Source of the DNA: Lysinibacillus pakistanensis
GTDB taxonomy: Bacteria > Bacillota > Bacilli > Bacillales_A > Planococcaceae
Reading direction: 5' to 3'
NCBI GenBank assembly: GCA_001312325.1
Contig: BBDJ01000011.1
Span: 1 to 64,000, forward strand
Length of the DNA stretch: 64,000 bases
Position 1 is the first letter of the stretch; each line of letters opens with the position of its first letter. Positions 51,082-61,808 of this stretch are shown in pieces. The position numbers and the translations under genes are program-made. A model generated the notes under the pieces. It was not told the origin of the DNA, searched no databases, and was given only the letters and a program-made list of their open reading frames with translations.

Positions 51082-51535
51082 ATGAAAGAAATCCTACGAG
51101 AGATTGGAATGATTGCTAGGGCATTAGATTCTATAAGTAATATAGAATTTAAAGAATTAGAGCTTACAAAAGGACAATATTTGTACCTTGTTCGAATATG
51201 TGAAAACCCTGGAATCATTCAAGAAAAGTTAGCTGAAATGATTAAAGTAGACCGAACAACCGTAGCCCGTGCAATAAAACAGCTGGAGGTTCATGGTTTT
51301 ATTGAAAAAAAAGATGATGAACACAACAAAAAAAATAAAAAAACTCTTTCCAACAGATAAGGGAAAACAGGTATTTCCATTTATAAAAAGGGAAAACGAT
51401 CATTCAAACCGTGTCGCGTTAGCGGGACTTTCAGAAAGTGAAGGAGAAGTCCTTTTTCATCTTCTCCAAAAAGTTAGGAAAAATATAGAAATTGATTGGG
51501 AATTTGTAAAAAAAGGGAACAAGAGAAATTATTAA
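51082..51535 (+). CDS. MarR-family regulator, frameshifted
   Basis: ATG 51082 after GAGGAG. Winged helix with KLAEMIKVDRTTVARAIKQL, then the wing EKKDDEHNKK; an A run near 51335 breaks the frame and the rest, LFPTDKGKQVFPFIKRENDH, ends at 51535. About 150 residues. Probably represses the divergent YczE gene. Confidence 0.85.
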
Positions 51536-51772
51536 TTTTATCTTCATTTAGCAAATGTTTTTTTGTAGCGAAAGCATAGCGGCAAAAAATTCTATGGAAT
51601 GAAGATAAAGCCTCAGGTGGATGTCACGGATTTTCAAAGGAATGAATTGAGCTTGCACAATTTAAAATACGGACGCATTGTTTATCTGTAGCGAAAGCAA
51701 AGCGGCAGATATTTTTTGCGCGAAAGCGTAGCGGCAGCGGCAGCTACAATTACACCAAGGAGAATTTGATTC
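51534..51772. repeat. Mosaic intergenic repeat, locus D
   Basis: The most complete copy. It holds the A-type module (51534-51584), a C-type module GGATGTCACGGATTTT near 51618, and the B-type module from 51658 with three iterations of GCGAAAGC(A/G)(A/T)AGCGGCA. It fills the gap between the MarR and acetyltransferase genes. Confidence 0.65.
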
Positions 51773-51790
51773 TATAGGAGCTGATCGTAA

Positions 51791-52310
<520 letters not shown>

Positions 52311-52388
52311 CTTTTAATAAGGAAATTTTAATAAAATGGTTTGTTGTCCCGTTCTTAATAGCTGGCGACAATTCAGAACTTCAAATAG

Positions 52389-52419
52389 AAGCATGCTTTC
52401 ATTTAGGCATGCTTTTCTT
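52389..52419 (+). terminator. Terminator after the acetyltransferase
   Basis: AAGCATGC and GCATGCTT form an 8-bp stem followed by TTCTTT. Confidence 0.65.
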
Positions 52420-52618
52420 TATTGTTTCATTAAGTGCAAGCTTATCAAACAATGAAGTCAAATAATATAAATTTTAGGGTAGCCAATTAATATTTAGTTT
52501 TACTATGAAACAATTTAACATTTACAGTCGTATATCATAAGGATAAAATTAAATGGTTTGCTAACGCTATAAAAAATAATAATTATTTAGCACTATCAAT
52601 ATGTAAGGGAAGTGTATT
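52420..52618. other. Promoter region of the amidoligase operon
   Basis: A/T-rich, no gene. No clear operator seen. Confidence 0.35.
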
Positions 52619-53081
52619 ATGAAATTTGAAGGTGCCATGTTAGAGTATCGTTTGCAGAGAAATTCCGACAAATTTGAACCGATTTTTTATTATTCGCATA
52701 TTGATTTGCCACAAATTTTGGCTAGAAGAGAATGTGAATTTTTTTATTAAAGAGGGCAAAACCTTCAAACAACTTTCCTCTGCTATTGAGGGGGATTTGT
52801 TTGTGATTTATGTTGAACTATACGAAGAAGCACCAATGGAAATGGAAGAACACATTCATTCTGGCATTAAGCTTGAATATCGTGAGTTAAGTGCTTCTAA
52901 CAATCATCCAATGCTAACTTTTGAATATATGAAAAATCATTTAGATATTTTAAGTATTATAGGGAGTATTTATACATATATCGAAGGAGTGGAATGGGAG
53001 AGGGACTCTGCTGAGATTGATGAAGACAGAGGCGTGTATGTTTTGTATGTGAAATCAACAGGATATTTGTTTGAAGCGTAG
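52619..53081 (+). CDS. Conserved-looking hypothetical protein, frameshifted
   Basis: About 153 residues from ATG 52619 after AAGGGAAG, with a 7-T break near 52745. Begins MKFEGAMLEYRLQRNSDKFE; acidic alpha/beta protein ending VKSTGYLFEA. Not recognised. It is first in a tight operon with a lipoprotein, an ATP-grasp ligase and a DUF350 membrane protein, so it is likely an accessory factor of that system. Confidence 0.55.
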
Positions 53082-53096
53082 GAGGATATTTTCACA

Positions 53097-53404
53097 ATGA
53101 AGAAAACTAAAATAATGATGACAGGGGTATTGGCAGCTGCTACTTTGGCATCGTTAGCTGCTTGTGGGGAAGAAAGGGGTTACTCAGCGCCAACTGGAAC
53201 AGATTGTGATGATTGGGAATGGGATAAGAGCACAGGTACGTATTATTGTGATGATAATCAATCATCCATTCAGGCAGCTACTACTATGGTGGACGATATT
53301 ATAGTTCTAAAAATTCGTTACAAGAAAGTGCTGACTATAAAACATATTCAGCGAATTATAAATCAGGGATAGGTAGTGGTTCAAAAGGCGGTTTTGGAGG
53401 ATAA
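53097..53404 (+). CDS. Small lipoprotein (YgiB/YjfM-like role), frameshifted
   Basis: Signal peptide MKKTKIMMTGVLAAATLASL with lipobox LAAC. The mature part, GEERGYSAPTGTDCDDWEWD, carries two Cys; after a break near 53270 it is rich in Ser, Gly and Tyr and ends GSGSKGGFGG. About 102 residues. In E. coli, lipoproteins of similar design (YgiB, YjfM) are encoded directly before glutathionylspermidine-synthase-like proteins, as here. Confidence 0.65.
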
Positions 53405-53406
53405 GG

Positions 53407-54693
53407 ATGAACCAATTTCGTGAAAATCGGCAGCTGTTTTTTTAGTAAGATAAAGGATTTTTGGCATGATATATATGGCATGGAATATGCTTTATTTGAT
53501 ATAAAAAAAGGATAGTCCTGAAACCGTTCTTCGAATTCGCCAGGTAACGGAGCAAATCGGACACATTTTTTTATAAGACTGCTTCATTATTGCGGCAGGT
53601 TGATGATGAGACGTTTCTGCGTCTTGGCTTTCCCGCAGAAACCCATTCCTTTATTCGTTTGCAAACACTACCAGTTGAAAGTGTCATTGCGCGTTTAGAT
53701 TTAGTCGTGACGGATAGTTACATAAAAGTACTGGAGCTAAACGCAGATACGCCTACATTTATAAAAGAAACCTTTTATGTAAATGGAAAAGTGTGTGAAA
53801 AATTTGGCTTAAAAAACCCGAATGATGGTTGTGAAGATCAATTGAGGCAAGCCATTTTACAGGCTATAATGATGTCACCCCGTTCACCCAGAGATGCGGG
53901 GAATATCGTTTTTGCAGCACATTCAGATCATGAAGAGGATAAATGGACAACAATGTATTTAAAGGAACTGTTAGGATTAAGAAGTCAGTATATGGACTTT
54001 AATGAATTGCAGCTTATTGAAGAGCCTATTGTAGAAAATCAAAAAGTTGTCTTATCTCGAGGTCTTTATGATAAATACGGTGAGAAAATTGATGTGTTAT
54101 ATCGCCAAACCTATCCAATAGAACACTTACTAAATGATGAAGACCCAATTACGAAAGAAAAAGTAGGGCAAATGTTAATGAAGTTGATAGAACAACAGGA
54201 GGTGACCGTTGTGAATCCTCCTTCAGCTTTTTTACTCCAATCGAAGGCGATTATGGCACTTATTTGGGGGCTACACGAAGAGCGACATTCATTTTATACG
54301 TCTGAAGAGCATATTGCCATAGATAACTATTTTTTTACCAACTTATCTTGATCCGGATGTTTTTTTTACAGCAGGGTCAATCATTTGTTAAAAAAACCTG
54401 CATTTGGACGAGAGGGAGACACAGTCGAGATTTTTTCACAAACGGGTAGAAAAATAGAGGAGGATATTCATAAAACTTACCGAGATGAACTCCCAGTTTA
54501 TCAACAATTTATTGAGCTGCCTGAAACAACAATCCAAACAGAGCAAGGACCAAAAAGAGCACACTATATGTATGGGAGCTTTTACATAAATGGAAAAGCA
54601 AGCGCAATTGGCATTCGTGCAGGAGGGAAAATTACAGATAACAGCTCTTATTTTTTACCAATAGGTTATTCAAAAAGAAGTAAAACAGATTAA
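53407..54693 (+). CDS. Glutathionylspermidine synthase-like ATP-grasp protein (YgiC/YjfC family), frameshifted
   Basis: Starts three bases after the lipoprotein stop. Several homopolymer breaks (near 53440, 53510, 53575, 54335, 54375); joined, about 427 residues. N-terminal YGMEYALFDI, core RLDLVVTDSYIKVLELNADT, a linker region, and C-terminal ATP-grasp parts KKPAFGREGDTVEI and YMYGSFYINGKASAIGIRAG. The family ligates an amine or peptide to a carboxyl group, but the YgiC/YjfC members have no known substrate. Confidence 0.8.
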
Positions 54694-54725
54694 TATGAAG
54701 CAAGCAAAGAAGGAGTGTAGTGGGA

Positions 54726-55142
54726 ATGGAATTTTTCTCATTAGATAGTTTTTTTTAAATTTTTTTATCATATATGGGAACCGGGCTTGTCCTTATCATC
54801 ATTGGTATTGTTGCATTTTCTCTAACAACAAGGTTTTCAGAATGGCATTTAATTAAAGAAGGCAATATGGCCGTTGCTTTAAAGTTGTGGGGAAAAGTGA
54901 TTGGATTAGGCATTACCTTATACACGGTATGGTCTTCAAGTGTCCACATCCTAGATGCGTTTATTTGGGGATTAATAGGTATTGCTGCACAAGTTATAGT
55001 ATATTTAGTGATTGAATATGTGTTAACACCAAAAACGAGCTTAGAGAAAAAGGTGGAAGAAGGAAATACGGCAGTAGGTTTCAGCTTATTTGCAGTTGGC
55101 ATTACGGTAGGATTAATTATTGGGGGAAGCCTATCATATTAG
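54726..55142 (+). CDS. DUF350 membrane protein (YjfL-like), start region disturbed
   Basis: ATG 54726 starts MEFFSLDS and meets a stop within two adjacent T runs (8 and 7 T); after these the same frame continues YMGTGLVLIIIGIVAFSLTT for 120 residues. Four membrane segments in two similar halves, with TRFSEWHLIKEGNMAVALKL and KVEEGNTAVGFSLFAVGI. DUF350 proteins commonly sit with YjfC-type ligases. The start could instead be at 54774. Confidence 0.75.
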
Positions 55143-55163
55143 CAAAAATATAGGATTTATAAG

Positions 55164-55197
55164 AGCTTTGCTACGTTCGTGTAGCGGGCTTTTTTTC
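55164..55197 (+). terminator. Terminator of the amidoligase operon
   Basis: AGCTTTGCTAC and GTAGCGGGCT pair around GTTCGT with wobbles, followed by seven T. Confidence 0.75.
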
Positions 55198-55272
55198 TTT
55201 TCACACGTAGAACAGTTACAGCTAATGCCGCTTATATTTATTGCATTCTATGAAAAGAATCTATAAGATGGT

Positions 55273-55290
55273 AATGATAATCATTTTCAA
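55273..55290. promoter_or_regulatory. Fur-like box
   Basis: TGATAATCATTTTCA at 55275-55289 matches the Fur 7-1-7 consensus TGATAATNATTATCA at all but one defined position. It lies about 20 bases before the monooxygenase start. Confidence 0.65.
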
Positions 55291-55306
55291 TTAAAAAGGA
55301 GAGTTA

Positions 55307-56587
55307 ATGATGACTAAAAGACATCTTGTAATTGGCATGCACCTAGCTGTACATGGTGAGCAAGGTAAGATAGGTACTTTAATTGATGAACATATAGCAT
55401 TTGCCAAGCGAGCAGAGGCGGCAAAATTAGATTTTATATTTAAGGCTGATTACTTAATAGCCCATCCAGAGTTAATTGCCAAAATGAAAGGGACTGTAGG
55501 GTTAGACCCTAGCTTTTTATTGGCAATGGTGGCAAGAGAAACGAAACAAATTGGTTTAGTAACAACCATATCTACATCTTTCATACCACCTTATTTGATT
55601 GCACGTCAATTACAATCCTTGAATTGGATAAGTGAGGGGCGTGTAGGGTGGAATCTTGTCACATCCATTGATGGGGCGTATAATTTCAGCAATGATTTGA
55701 TGCCTTCCTCAGAGGAGCGATATGCAAAGGCAGCGGAATGTAAGGAAGTTGTAGGACAGCTGTGGCACAGTAATCCTTATGAAGCATTAGAAGCCGATGG
55801 TGATTTTGAGAAAATTAAGGAGCTTGTAAAGCCAATCGATTATGAGGGAGCGTTTTTCCAGATTAAAGGACCATTAAATATACCGATGCATCCAGCAGGA
55901 GATATTCCGTTATTCCAAGCCGGTGCATCTGAGTCAGGACGTCAATTTGCTGCATCAGTATCAAATGCAATATTTGCTGCTACGCCAGTAATGGAAGTGG
56001 GTATTGAACTGCGTAACGATTTACGCAAGCGTGCTGTTGAGGTAGGACGTTCAGCAGATGATATTCGATTATTGCCAGGGCTCTATTTCTTTATTGGTGA
56101 TACATATGAAGAGGCACTAGAAATGCACCGTCAAGCACACGCTTATTTAACACTTGACCGTCGTCATAGTGCTTTAGAATCTGTTATTGGTATAAATATT
56201 CGTCATTTAACGTTACAGGATTATGTAACAGCAGAGATGCTACCGCCAGAGGATCAAAAGGTACGTAGTAAAACACATGCTCAGCTTGTACGCCGTTATA
56301 TTATTGAAAATAAACCGACAGTAGCCGAATTATTAGCACGTCCAGAGGTAATTGGTTCAGCACATCTTGTAGCAATTGGTACACCGCAGGATATTGTAGA
56401 GCAAATTGTCACATTTTATGAGAAAGGAGCATTAGATGGGTTTATTGCTGTGCCAGGTGGTCCTGCAAAATCTTTAGATTTATTCTTTAGCGATGTTATA
56501 CCAGCGCTGGTGGAGCAGGGGTTATTCCGAGCTGAGTATGAAGGAAATACATTGCGCTCTCACTTAGGTTTAGATACTAGCTCCTGA
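55307..56587 (+). CDS. NtaA/SnaA/DszA-type FMN-dependent monooxygenase
   Basis: Intact, 426 residues after GGAGAG. N-terminal barrel with DFIFKADYLIAHPELI, IGLVTTISTSFIPPYLIARQ, and GRVGWNLVTSIDGAYNFSND, the hallmark of the NtaA family; AGASESGRQFAASVSNAIFA follows. These two-component enzymes use reduced FMN from a partner reductase to oxidise organic amines, sulfur compounds or chelators. The Fur-like box upstream suggests iron-regulated expression. It is one of few long genes here free of frame breaks. Confidence 0.9.
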   Translation: MMTKRHLVIGMHLAVHGEQGKIGTLIDEHIAFAKRAEAAKLDFIFKADYLIAHPELIAKMKGTVGLDPSFLLAMVARETKQIGLVTTISTSFIPPYLIARQLQSLNWISEGRVGWNLVTSIDGAYNFSNDLMPSSEERYAKAAECKEVVGQLWHSNPYEALEADGDFEKIKELVKPIDYEGAFFQIKGPLNIPMHPAGDIPLFQAGASESGRQFAASVSNAIFAATPVMEVGIELRNDLRKRAVEVGRSADDIRLLPGLYFFIGDTYEEALEMHRQAHAYLTLDRRHSALESVIGINIRHLTLQDYVTAEMLPPEDQKVRSKTHAQLVRRYIIENKPTVAELLARPEVIGSAHLVAIGTPQDIVEQIVTFYEKGALDGFIAVPGGPAKSLDLFFSDVIPALVEQGLFRAEYEGNTLRSHLGLDTSS

Positions 56588-57062
56588 CAATCACCTTACA
56601 AGTCGATAAACATCAGGCCAGGCTGAACAACTTTACAATCCATAACTCAGGTTTCTTCAGAGCCGATTATAGGGCAGAATTAAATGACCTTAGCTTTTTA
56701 TTGAAACTATTAATTACAGTTTAAGTTTTATAATTGCCATTATCAGCTTCTTTCAAAAAAAACGCTAGTTAAGCGATTAGGTGAAGCAGAAGAAGTTAAC
56801 ATATAGCTGTTCCCTCAAGTGTTGTCATGGATGGAACAGTTTTTTTTATGCTGGAGTGCTAAAAAAATTCTAATATGTGCCATTTTTTTCTAGTGCTAAA
56901 ACGGGGATAGTGTGAAAGAGATTGTGATGTAATTTTATTAGTATTCACTATCAAATTAGAAATCCCGAATTTCATCTTCAAAGTGAATTCGAGATTTCTT
57001 GTTTGCTTAACCTTCTAAATCGCACCAAATAATTTTAAGACATCAGTCTATGTCAAAGTACG
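56588..57062. other. Intergenic region between convergent genes
   Basis: Contains the terminator at 56807 and a second imperfect hairpin at 56959-56998 (GAAATC...GATTTC, with CGAATT/AATTCG inside). No gene supported. Confidence 0.5.
56807..56847 (+). terminator. Terminator
   Basis: CTGTTCC and GGAACAG form the stem, followed by eight T; the loop is long. Confidence 0.55.
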
Positions 57063-57960
57063 CTATATTTTTAACTGTTTGGCTAAATCGTAAATGGACG
57101 ATTTGACAAATGAATCTATTTTGCTATCTAAGCGAGATTTAGGATGAATTAGTTGAATTTTCCGATTTAGTGTATCATCTTCTAAATCTCTCTTCATTAA
57201 TAGACCTGATCTTAATTCATCCTCAATGAGTGCAACTGACAGAAACGCAATTGTTTTTCCGAAAGTAAGCATTTTCTTTATGGTGCTAACAGAATCCAAC
57301 TCGATTGTATGAATGGATGGGTGGATTGGGTCCATCCATTTTTCGATAAAATGATTCGTTGAACTAGAGGAAGTGTGCAACAATATTTTATTTTTGAGGA
57401 CATCCGATTTGGTGATGTCCTTTTTTTGCTGCAAGTTCGTGACGAGGGCTTAATGCTAAAACAAGTGAATCTTCTCCAATTGTTTCATAAACAAGTGCCG
57501 CGTTTTCCTGCTTTGTTTCCATTATCAAACCAAAGTCTAACTCTTGAAGAGCTACCATTTTTTCAATGTCTGGGGCTGTTTTTACTTCAAGTGATATTCG
57601 AATTTCTGGATAAGCTGTCGAAATCTGATGAATAAGTTCTGGCATAAAAATATGGGCAGGTAGTCCGCTAGCACCAAGACGAATGGAGCCGATATGACCT
57701 GCCAAAAGATTATCGACAAAGCGATTCATATCCTTCTGAAGCTGAACAATTTGGCGGGCATAGTGATAGAGTCCTTCGCCTGCTTCTGTTAAACGATATC
57801 CCCCTGCATTTGTGCGAAATAAATGAATCCCGTATTCCTCCTCAATCGAGCGGATATGAAAGGAAACTGTTGGCGCAGTAATGCCAAGCACTTGGGCAAC
57901 TGGGGCTAATTTTTTTAATTCTACAAGTAGGCAAAATGCCTGTAATTTTAGATTATTCAT
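57063..57960 (-). CDS. LysR-family regulator, frameshifted
   Basis: About 298 residues. Winged helix MNNLKLQAFCLLVELKKLAP with LGITAPTVSFHIRSIEEEYG; effector domain with SIRLGASGLPAHIFMPELIH. A 7-T run near 57425 splits the frame; the second part ends IYDLAKQLKI. It is divergent from the ABC importer operon at 58098 and probably controls it. Confidence 0.88.
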
Positions 57961-58097
57961 TTTATCCTCCTAAAGTAAATTAGAAAAAATCTTGCATTTG
58001 CTTAAGTTTATTAGAATTTTTTTTAACGAGTTATTAATAGAACATTAATATTTTCTAAATATCTAGGATTTATAGTTGTATTAGCGAGGAGGATATG

Positions 58098-59064
58098 ATG
58101 AAAATCTCACTAACAAATATCGAGAAGAAATTTGGACATGCTCAGGTGCTATGGCCAATTAATCTGGAATTAGAAAGTAAATTTATTACGATTCTAGGAC
58201 AATCAGGCTGTGGGAAGACTACATTATTAAAAATATTAGCCGGACTTGAACAACCAACAGGTGGAGAAATTCGATTTGATGAAACGATGATTTATTCATC
58301 TAAGCTTCATCAAAATATCAAACCAAATAAACGTAATATTGCAATGGTTTTTCAAGATTTTGCGCTCTGGCCTCATATGACAATTTTTCAAAATATTGCG
58401 TTTGGCTTGAAGGGAATTGTTCCAAAGGAAGGTATTCCTGAACGAGTGCAGTATGTGATGAACTTAGTGAAAATGAAGGGGTATGAGAAACGTAAACCTG
58501 GGGAGCTTTCAGGAGGGCAGCAGCAACGGGTAGCACTTGCGAGAGCACTTGCGACAAATCCCAAGCTTATTTTATTTGATGAGCCCTTATCAGCCCTTGA
58601 TGCAGTACTTAGAGAACAGATGCAGGCTGAAATTATGCAAATTATTGATGAACTAGATTGTCAGGCAATTTTTGTCACTCATGACCAAACAGAGGCGATG
58701 ACAATGTCTGATCAAATTATTGTGATGGAGGCAGGCAGAATCGCACAAATAGGAACACCTGAGGAAATATATCTTGCGCCAGCAACTCCATATGTGGCTG
58801 ATTTTATTGGTAAAGTGAATTGGTTTGAAAAAGGTAGCTATATTGTGCGACCTGAGGGGGTTTCCAGAATACAACGCCCAGGAACAATTGCAAAGTTTGC
58901 AACAATCATAAAAAGCACCTTTGTTGGGGATCGTTATTTAGTGCAGGCAGAGGTAGAAGGTAAGCAATGGAGCTTTTATGAGGCACAGCCCATAGAGCAT
59001 GGTATAAAACTTGAATTGTTTATTGACAAAAAAACAAATATATCAATTGGAGGGTTCACATTGA
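58098..59064 (+). CDS. ABC importer ATP-binding protein (FbpC/PotA type)
   Basis: ATG 58098 after GGAGG. Walker A GQSGCGKTT, signature LSGGQQQRVALARAL, Walker B LILFDEPLSALD, and a C-terminal TOBE-like region. The plain reading runs on in frame into the next gene as a 411-residue fusion, but a 7-A run at 59028 explains this: with six A the ATPase ends DKKQIYQLEGSH at TGA 59062-59064, and GGAGG then serves the next start. About 321 residues. The substrate class is iron(III) or a related anion such as a phosphonate. Confidence 0.9.
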
Positions 59065-60088
59065 AGAGAAGAGGTTTAAAGCTTTTTGCGACTGCTGGTA
59101 TTCTATTGACATTGGCATTAGCTGGATGTGGTAACAAAGAAGTAGAGAAAACAGAGAAAGTAAGTGCACATCCAAAAGAAGAGAAAATATTAACAGTATA
59201 TTCAGCAGGTCCAGATGGATTAGCAGCAAATATTCAACAAGCATTTGAAGAAAAAACAGGTATAAAAGTAGAGATGTTTCAAGGGACAACAGGTAAAATT
59301 TTGTCACGATTAGAGGCAGAAAAAAAATAATCCTGTAGCTGATGTTGTTGTACTGGCATCTGTCGCTTCTATGGATGGCTTAAAGGAAACGTCACAGCTA
59401 CAAAGCTATCAAGATGCTAAACAGGCAGAAAAAATCAATTCTGACTGGTCAGATGCTGAGGGCTATTATTATGGATACAGTGCTTCTGCATTAGGTATAG
59501 CTTATAACACAAAAAATACGCAAGAAGTACCGACAGATTGGTCAGACTTAGCAAAGGAACAATGGCAAAATAAAATCAATATACCCGATCCAAGCTTGTC
59601 AGGGTCTGCTGTAGATTTTCTATATGGCTATGCGCTGGCGGAAAAAAAATGCTTGGAAAACGATGGGGCTATGGAAGAACAATGGCTTACAAGTAAATGG
59701 TGCGAATAAGGAAGCCTTAGATGCCGTCATAACAGGTGATAAAAATGCTACAATTGCAGGCGTAGATTATATGGCTTATAAGGCAAAAGCAGATGGCGAG
59801 CCAGTGGAAATTATGTATCCGAAAAGTGGAACAGTTGTTAGCCCAAGAGCACTTGGTATTTTAAAGGATGCAAAGCATATTGAGGCTGCAAAAGAATACG
59901 TAGATTTTTTACTATCTGATGAGGGACAAAAGCTTGTAACAGATGCTTACTTACTGCCTGGCAACAAAGAAATACCTGTAAAAAATCGTGCTGCATTAGA
60001 TGAGGTTCCACAGTTAACTGTGAATTGGAAAGGTGCAGAAGCAGACCAGCTTGAGATATTAACGAAATTTAATGATATGTTTCGTTAA
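59061..60088 (+). CDS. ABC importer substrate-binding lipoprotein, frameshifted
   Basis: TTG start at 59061 after GGAGGG, overlapping the ATPase stop. Signal peptide MKRRGLKLFATAGILLTLAL with lipobox LAGC. Mature domain LTVYSAGPDGLAANIQQAFE, EEKTGIKVEMFQGTTGKILS is typical of the iron(III)/2-aminoethylphosphonate/thiamine group of binding proteins. Breaks at A runs near 59327 and 59645. About 341 residues, ending FNDMFR. Confidence 0.88.
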
Positions 60089-60096
60089 GAAATAGG

Positions 60097-60125
60097 AGGA
60101 GGTTTTGCGCCTCCTTCAAGTTTTT
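60097..60125 (+). terminator. Intra-operon hairpin
   Basis: AGGAGG and CCTCCT form a 6-bp stem followed by TTCAAGTTTTT, between the binding protein and the permease genes. Such hairpins often raise the level of the binding-protein mRNA relative to the permease. Confidence 0.55.
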
Positions 60126-60147
60126 GCATGGAAGGATGGAAACATCA

Positions 60148-61808
60148 ATGATTATGGAAGGCAGACGAACTTTTGGTTTTTTTACTGACAATAGTTGTTA
60201 CATTTGCTATTGCTCCATTAATAGCTATTTTAGGTTACACCTTTTTGAAGGATGGGCAATTTGACATCTCACAAATCAATCGAATGCTGGAAGCTGAAAG
60301 AGTGTGGAGGACGCTTGGGAACTCCATACTATTAGGGGTACTTGTAATAGTTGGAACAACCATTATTGCATTTCCAATGGCACTTATCAGACGAAAACAA
60401 GTTTATATCGTTATGATTGGCTTGATATTATTTTAACCATTCCATTTATGACTCCTCCGTATATTGGTTCAATGGGATGGATTTTGTTTATGCAGCATAA
60501 TGGCTTTCTTCAACAGCTATTTCCAAGCTCAGCCTGGTTAACGGAAACCTTCTTTTCTTTATTCGGTATGGTGATGATTATGAGCTTACATCTCTTTCCT
60601 TTTTTATATTTAATGTTGAAAAATACGCTCCTTCGTATTAATGGTTCCTTTTTAGATGCAGCACTCATTTTTGGACGAAGCCCCTGGAGAAATTGGACGA
60701 AAATCGTTTTACCTTTAGTGGTATCAAGCTATGTCTTAGGAAGTCTGCTAATTTTTATAAAAACACTTGCGGAATTTGGAACACCTGCCACTTTTGGAAG
60801 TCGAATTGGATTTCAAGTATTTACAACAGAAATTCATACTTACTTATCAAGATGGCCAGTAGACATTAGCATGGCAACATCCCTGTCTTTATTTTTACTA
60901 TCGGTTTGTCTTGTCATCTGGTATATTCAAAATCTTATTGGACGCAAACATACATATGGCGTTCTATCTGGTAAAACACCAGCAATGCGTGAGGTTAGGG
61001 ATAAATGGTATATCAAATTAGGCTCATGGATGTTTGTGGGAGCTGTTCTTTTATGTCAATCGGTATTCCTTACTTTTCCATTGTCGTAACATCTTTGCAA
61101 AAAGTAAGAGGAAATGGTTTGCAAGCAGGAAATTTTAGCTTTGAATCTTATCAAGAGGTGTTTACAGGGGGAAGCGCAGGATTATCGGCATTTTTAAATA
61201 GTGTGATGTTCTCTGTTATAACAGCTGTTGTGACGGCTATTATTGGATTGTGTATCGCACTATATATTAAAAAGGGTGAAACGAAAAAGCAGCAAGTATT
61301 AGATTTCTTTAGTTTAATGCCTACTATTGTACCTGGAATTGTCTTTGTAGTTGGGTTAATCATGTTTTGGAATGCGCCATGGTTACCGGCAACTATATAT
61401 AACACAAAGACAATGGTTGTTGTCACGTATTGTGTTCTTTTCTTACCGTATTCTGTGCAATACACAAAATCCTCATTATCCCAAATAGATTCGTCAATCT
61501 TTCAATCAGCAGCTATTTTTGGACGAAGTAAATGGGATGTTTATCGACAGATTATAATTCCTTTATTAATGCAAGGAATTCTCGCTGGTATGATGATGAC
61601 ATTTATTATTTCCATGCGTGAGCTTGTAGCTGGATTATTAATTTTGCCTCCATCAGTGGAGACTGGGGCAACATTTATTTACAGTCAGTTTGAGCAAGGA
61701 AATGTTGGGGAGGGAATGGCTGTTGCAGTTATTACTGTGGTCATGACCGTTATTTTCATGTTTCTACTCGAGTGGCTGCAAAAGCGGGGAGGGCATGAGA
61801 ATGCTTAA
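60148..61808 (+). CDS. ABC importer permease (FbpB type, two fused halves), frameshifted
   Basis: About 552 residues with 12 membrane segments after repair near 60180, 60400 and 61060. Each half carries a permease EAA-like loop: LDAALIFGRSPWRNWTKIVL in the first, and FQSAAIFGRSKWDVYRQIII in the second. Two fused permease halves are typical of FbpB/AfuB-type iron and AEP importers. Its stop overlaps the start of the hydrolase gene. Confidence 0.88.

Noticed and set aside
58098..59330. Apparent fusion of an ABC ATPase with the substrate-binding lipoprotein in one 411-codon frame
   Set aside because: A 7-A run at 59028 explains it. With six A the ATPase ends at 59064, and GGAGG is correctly placed for a separate TTG start at 59061 followed by a normal lipoprotein signal peptide.
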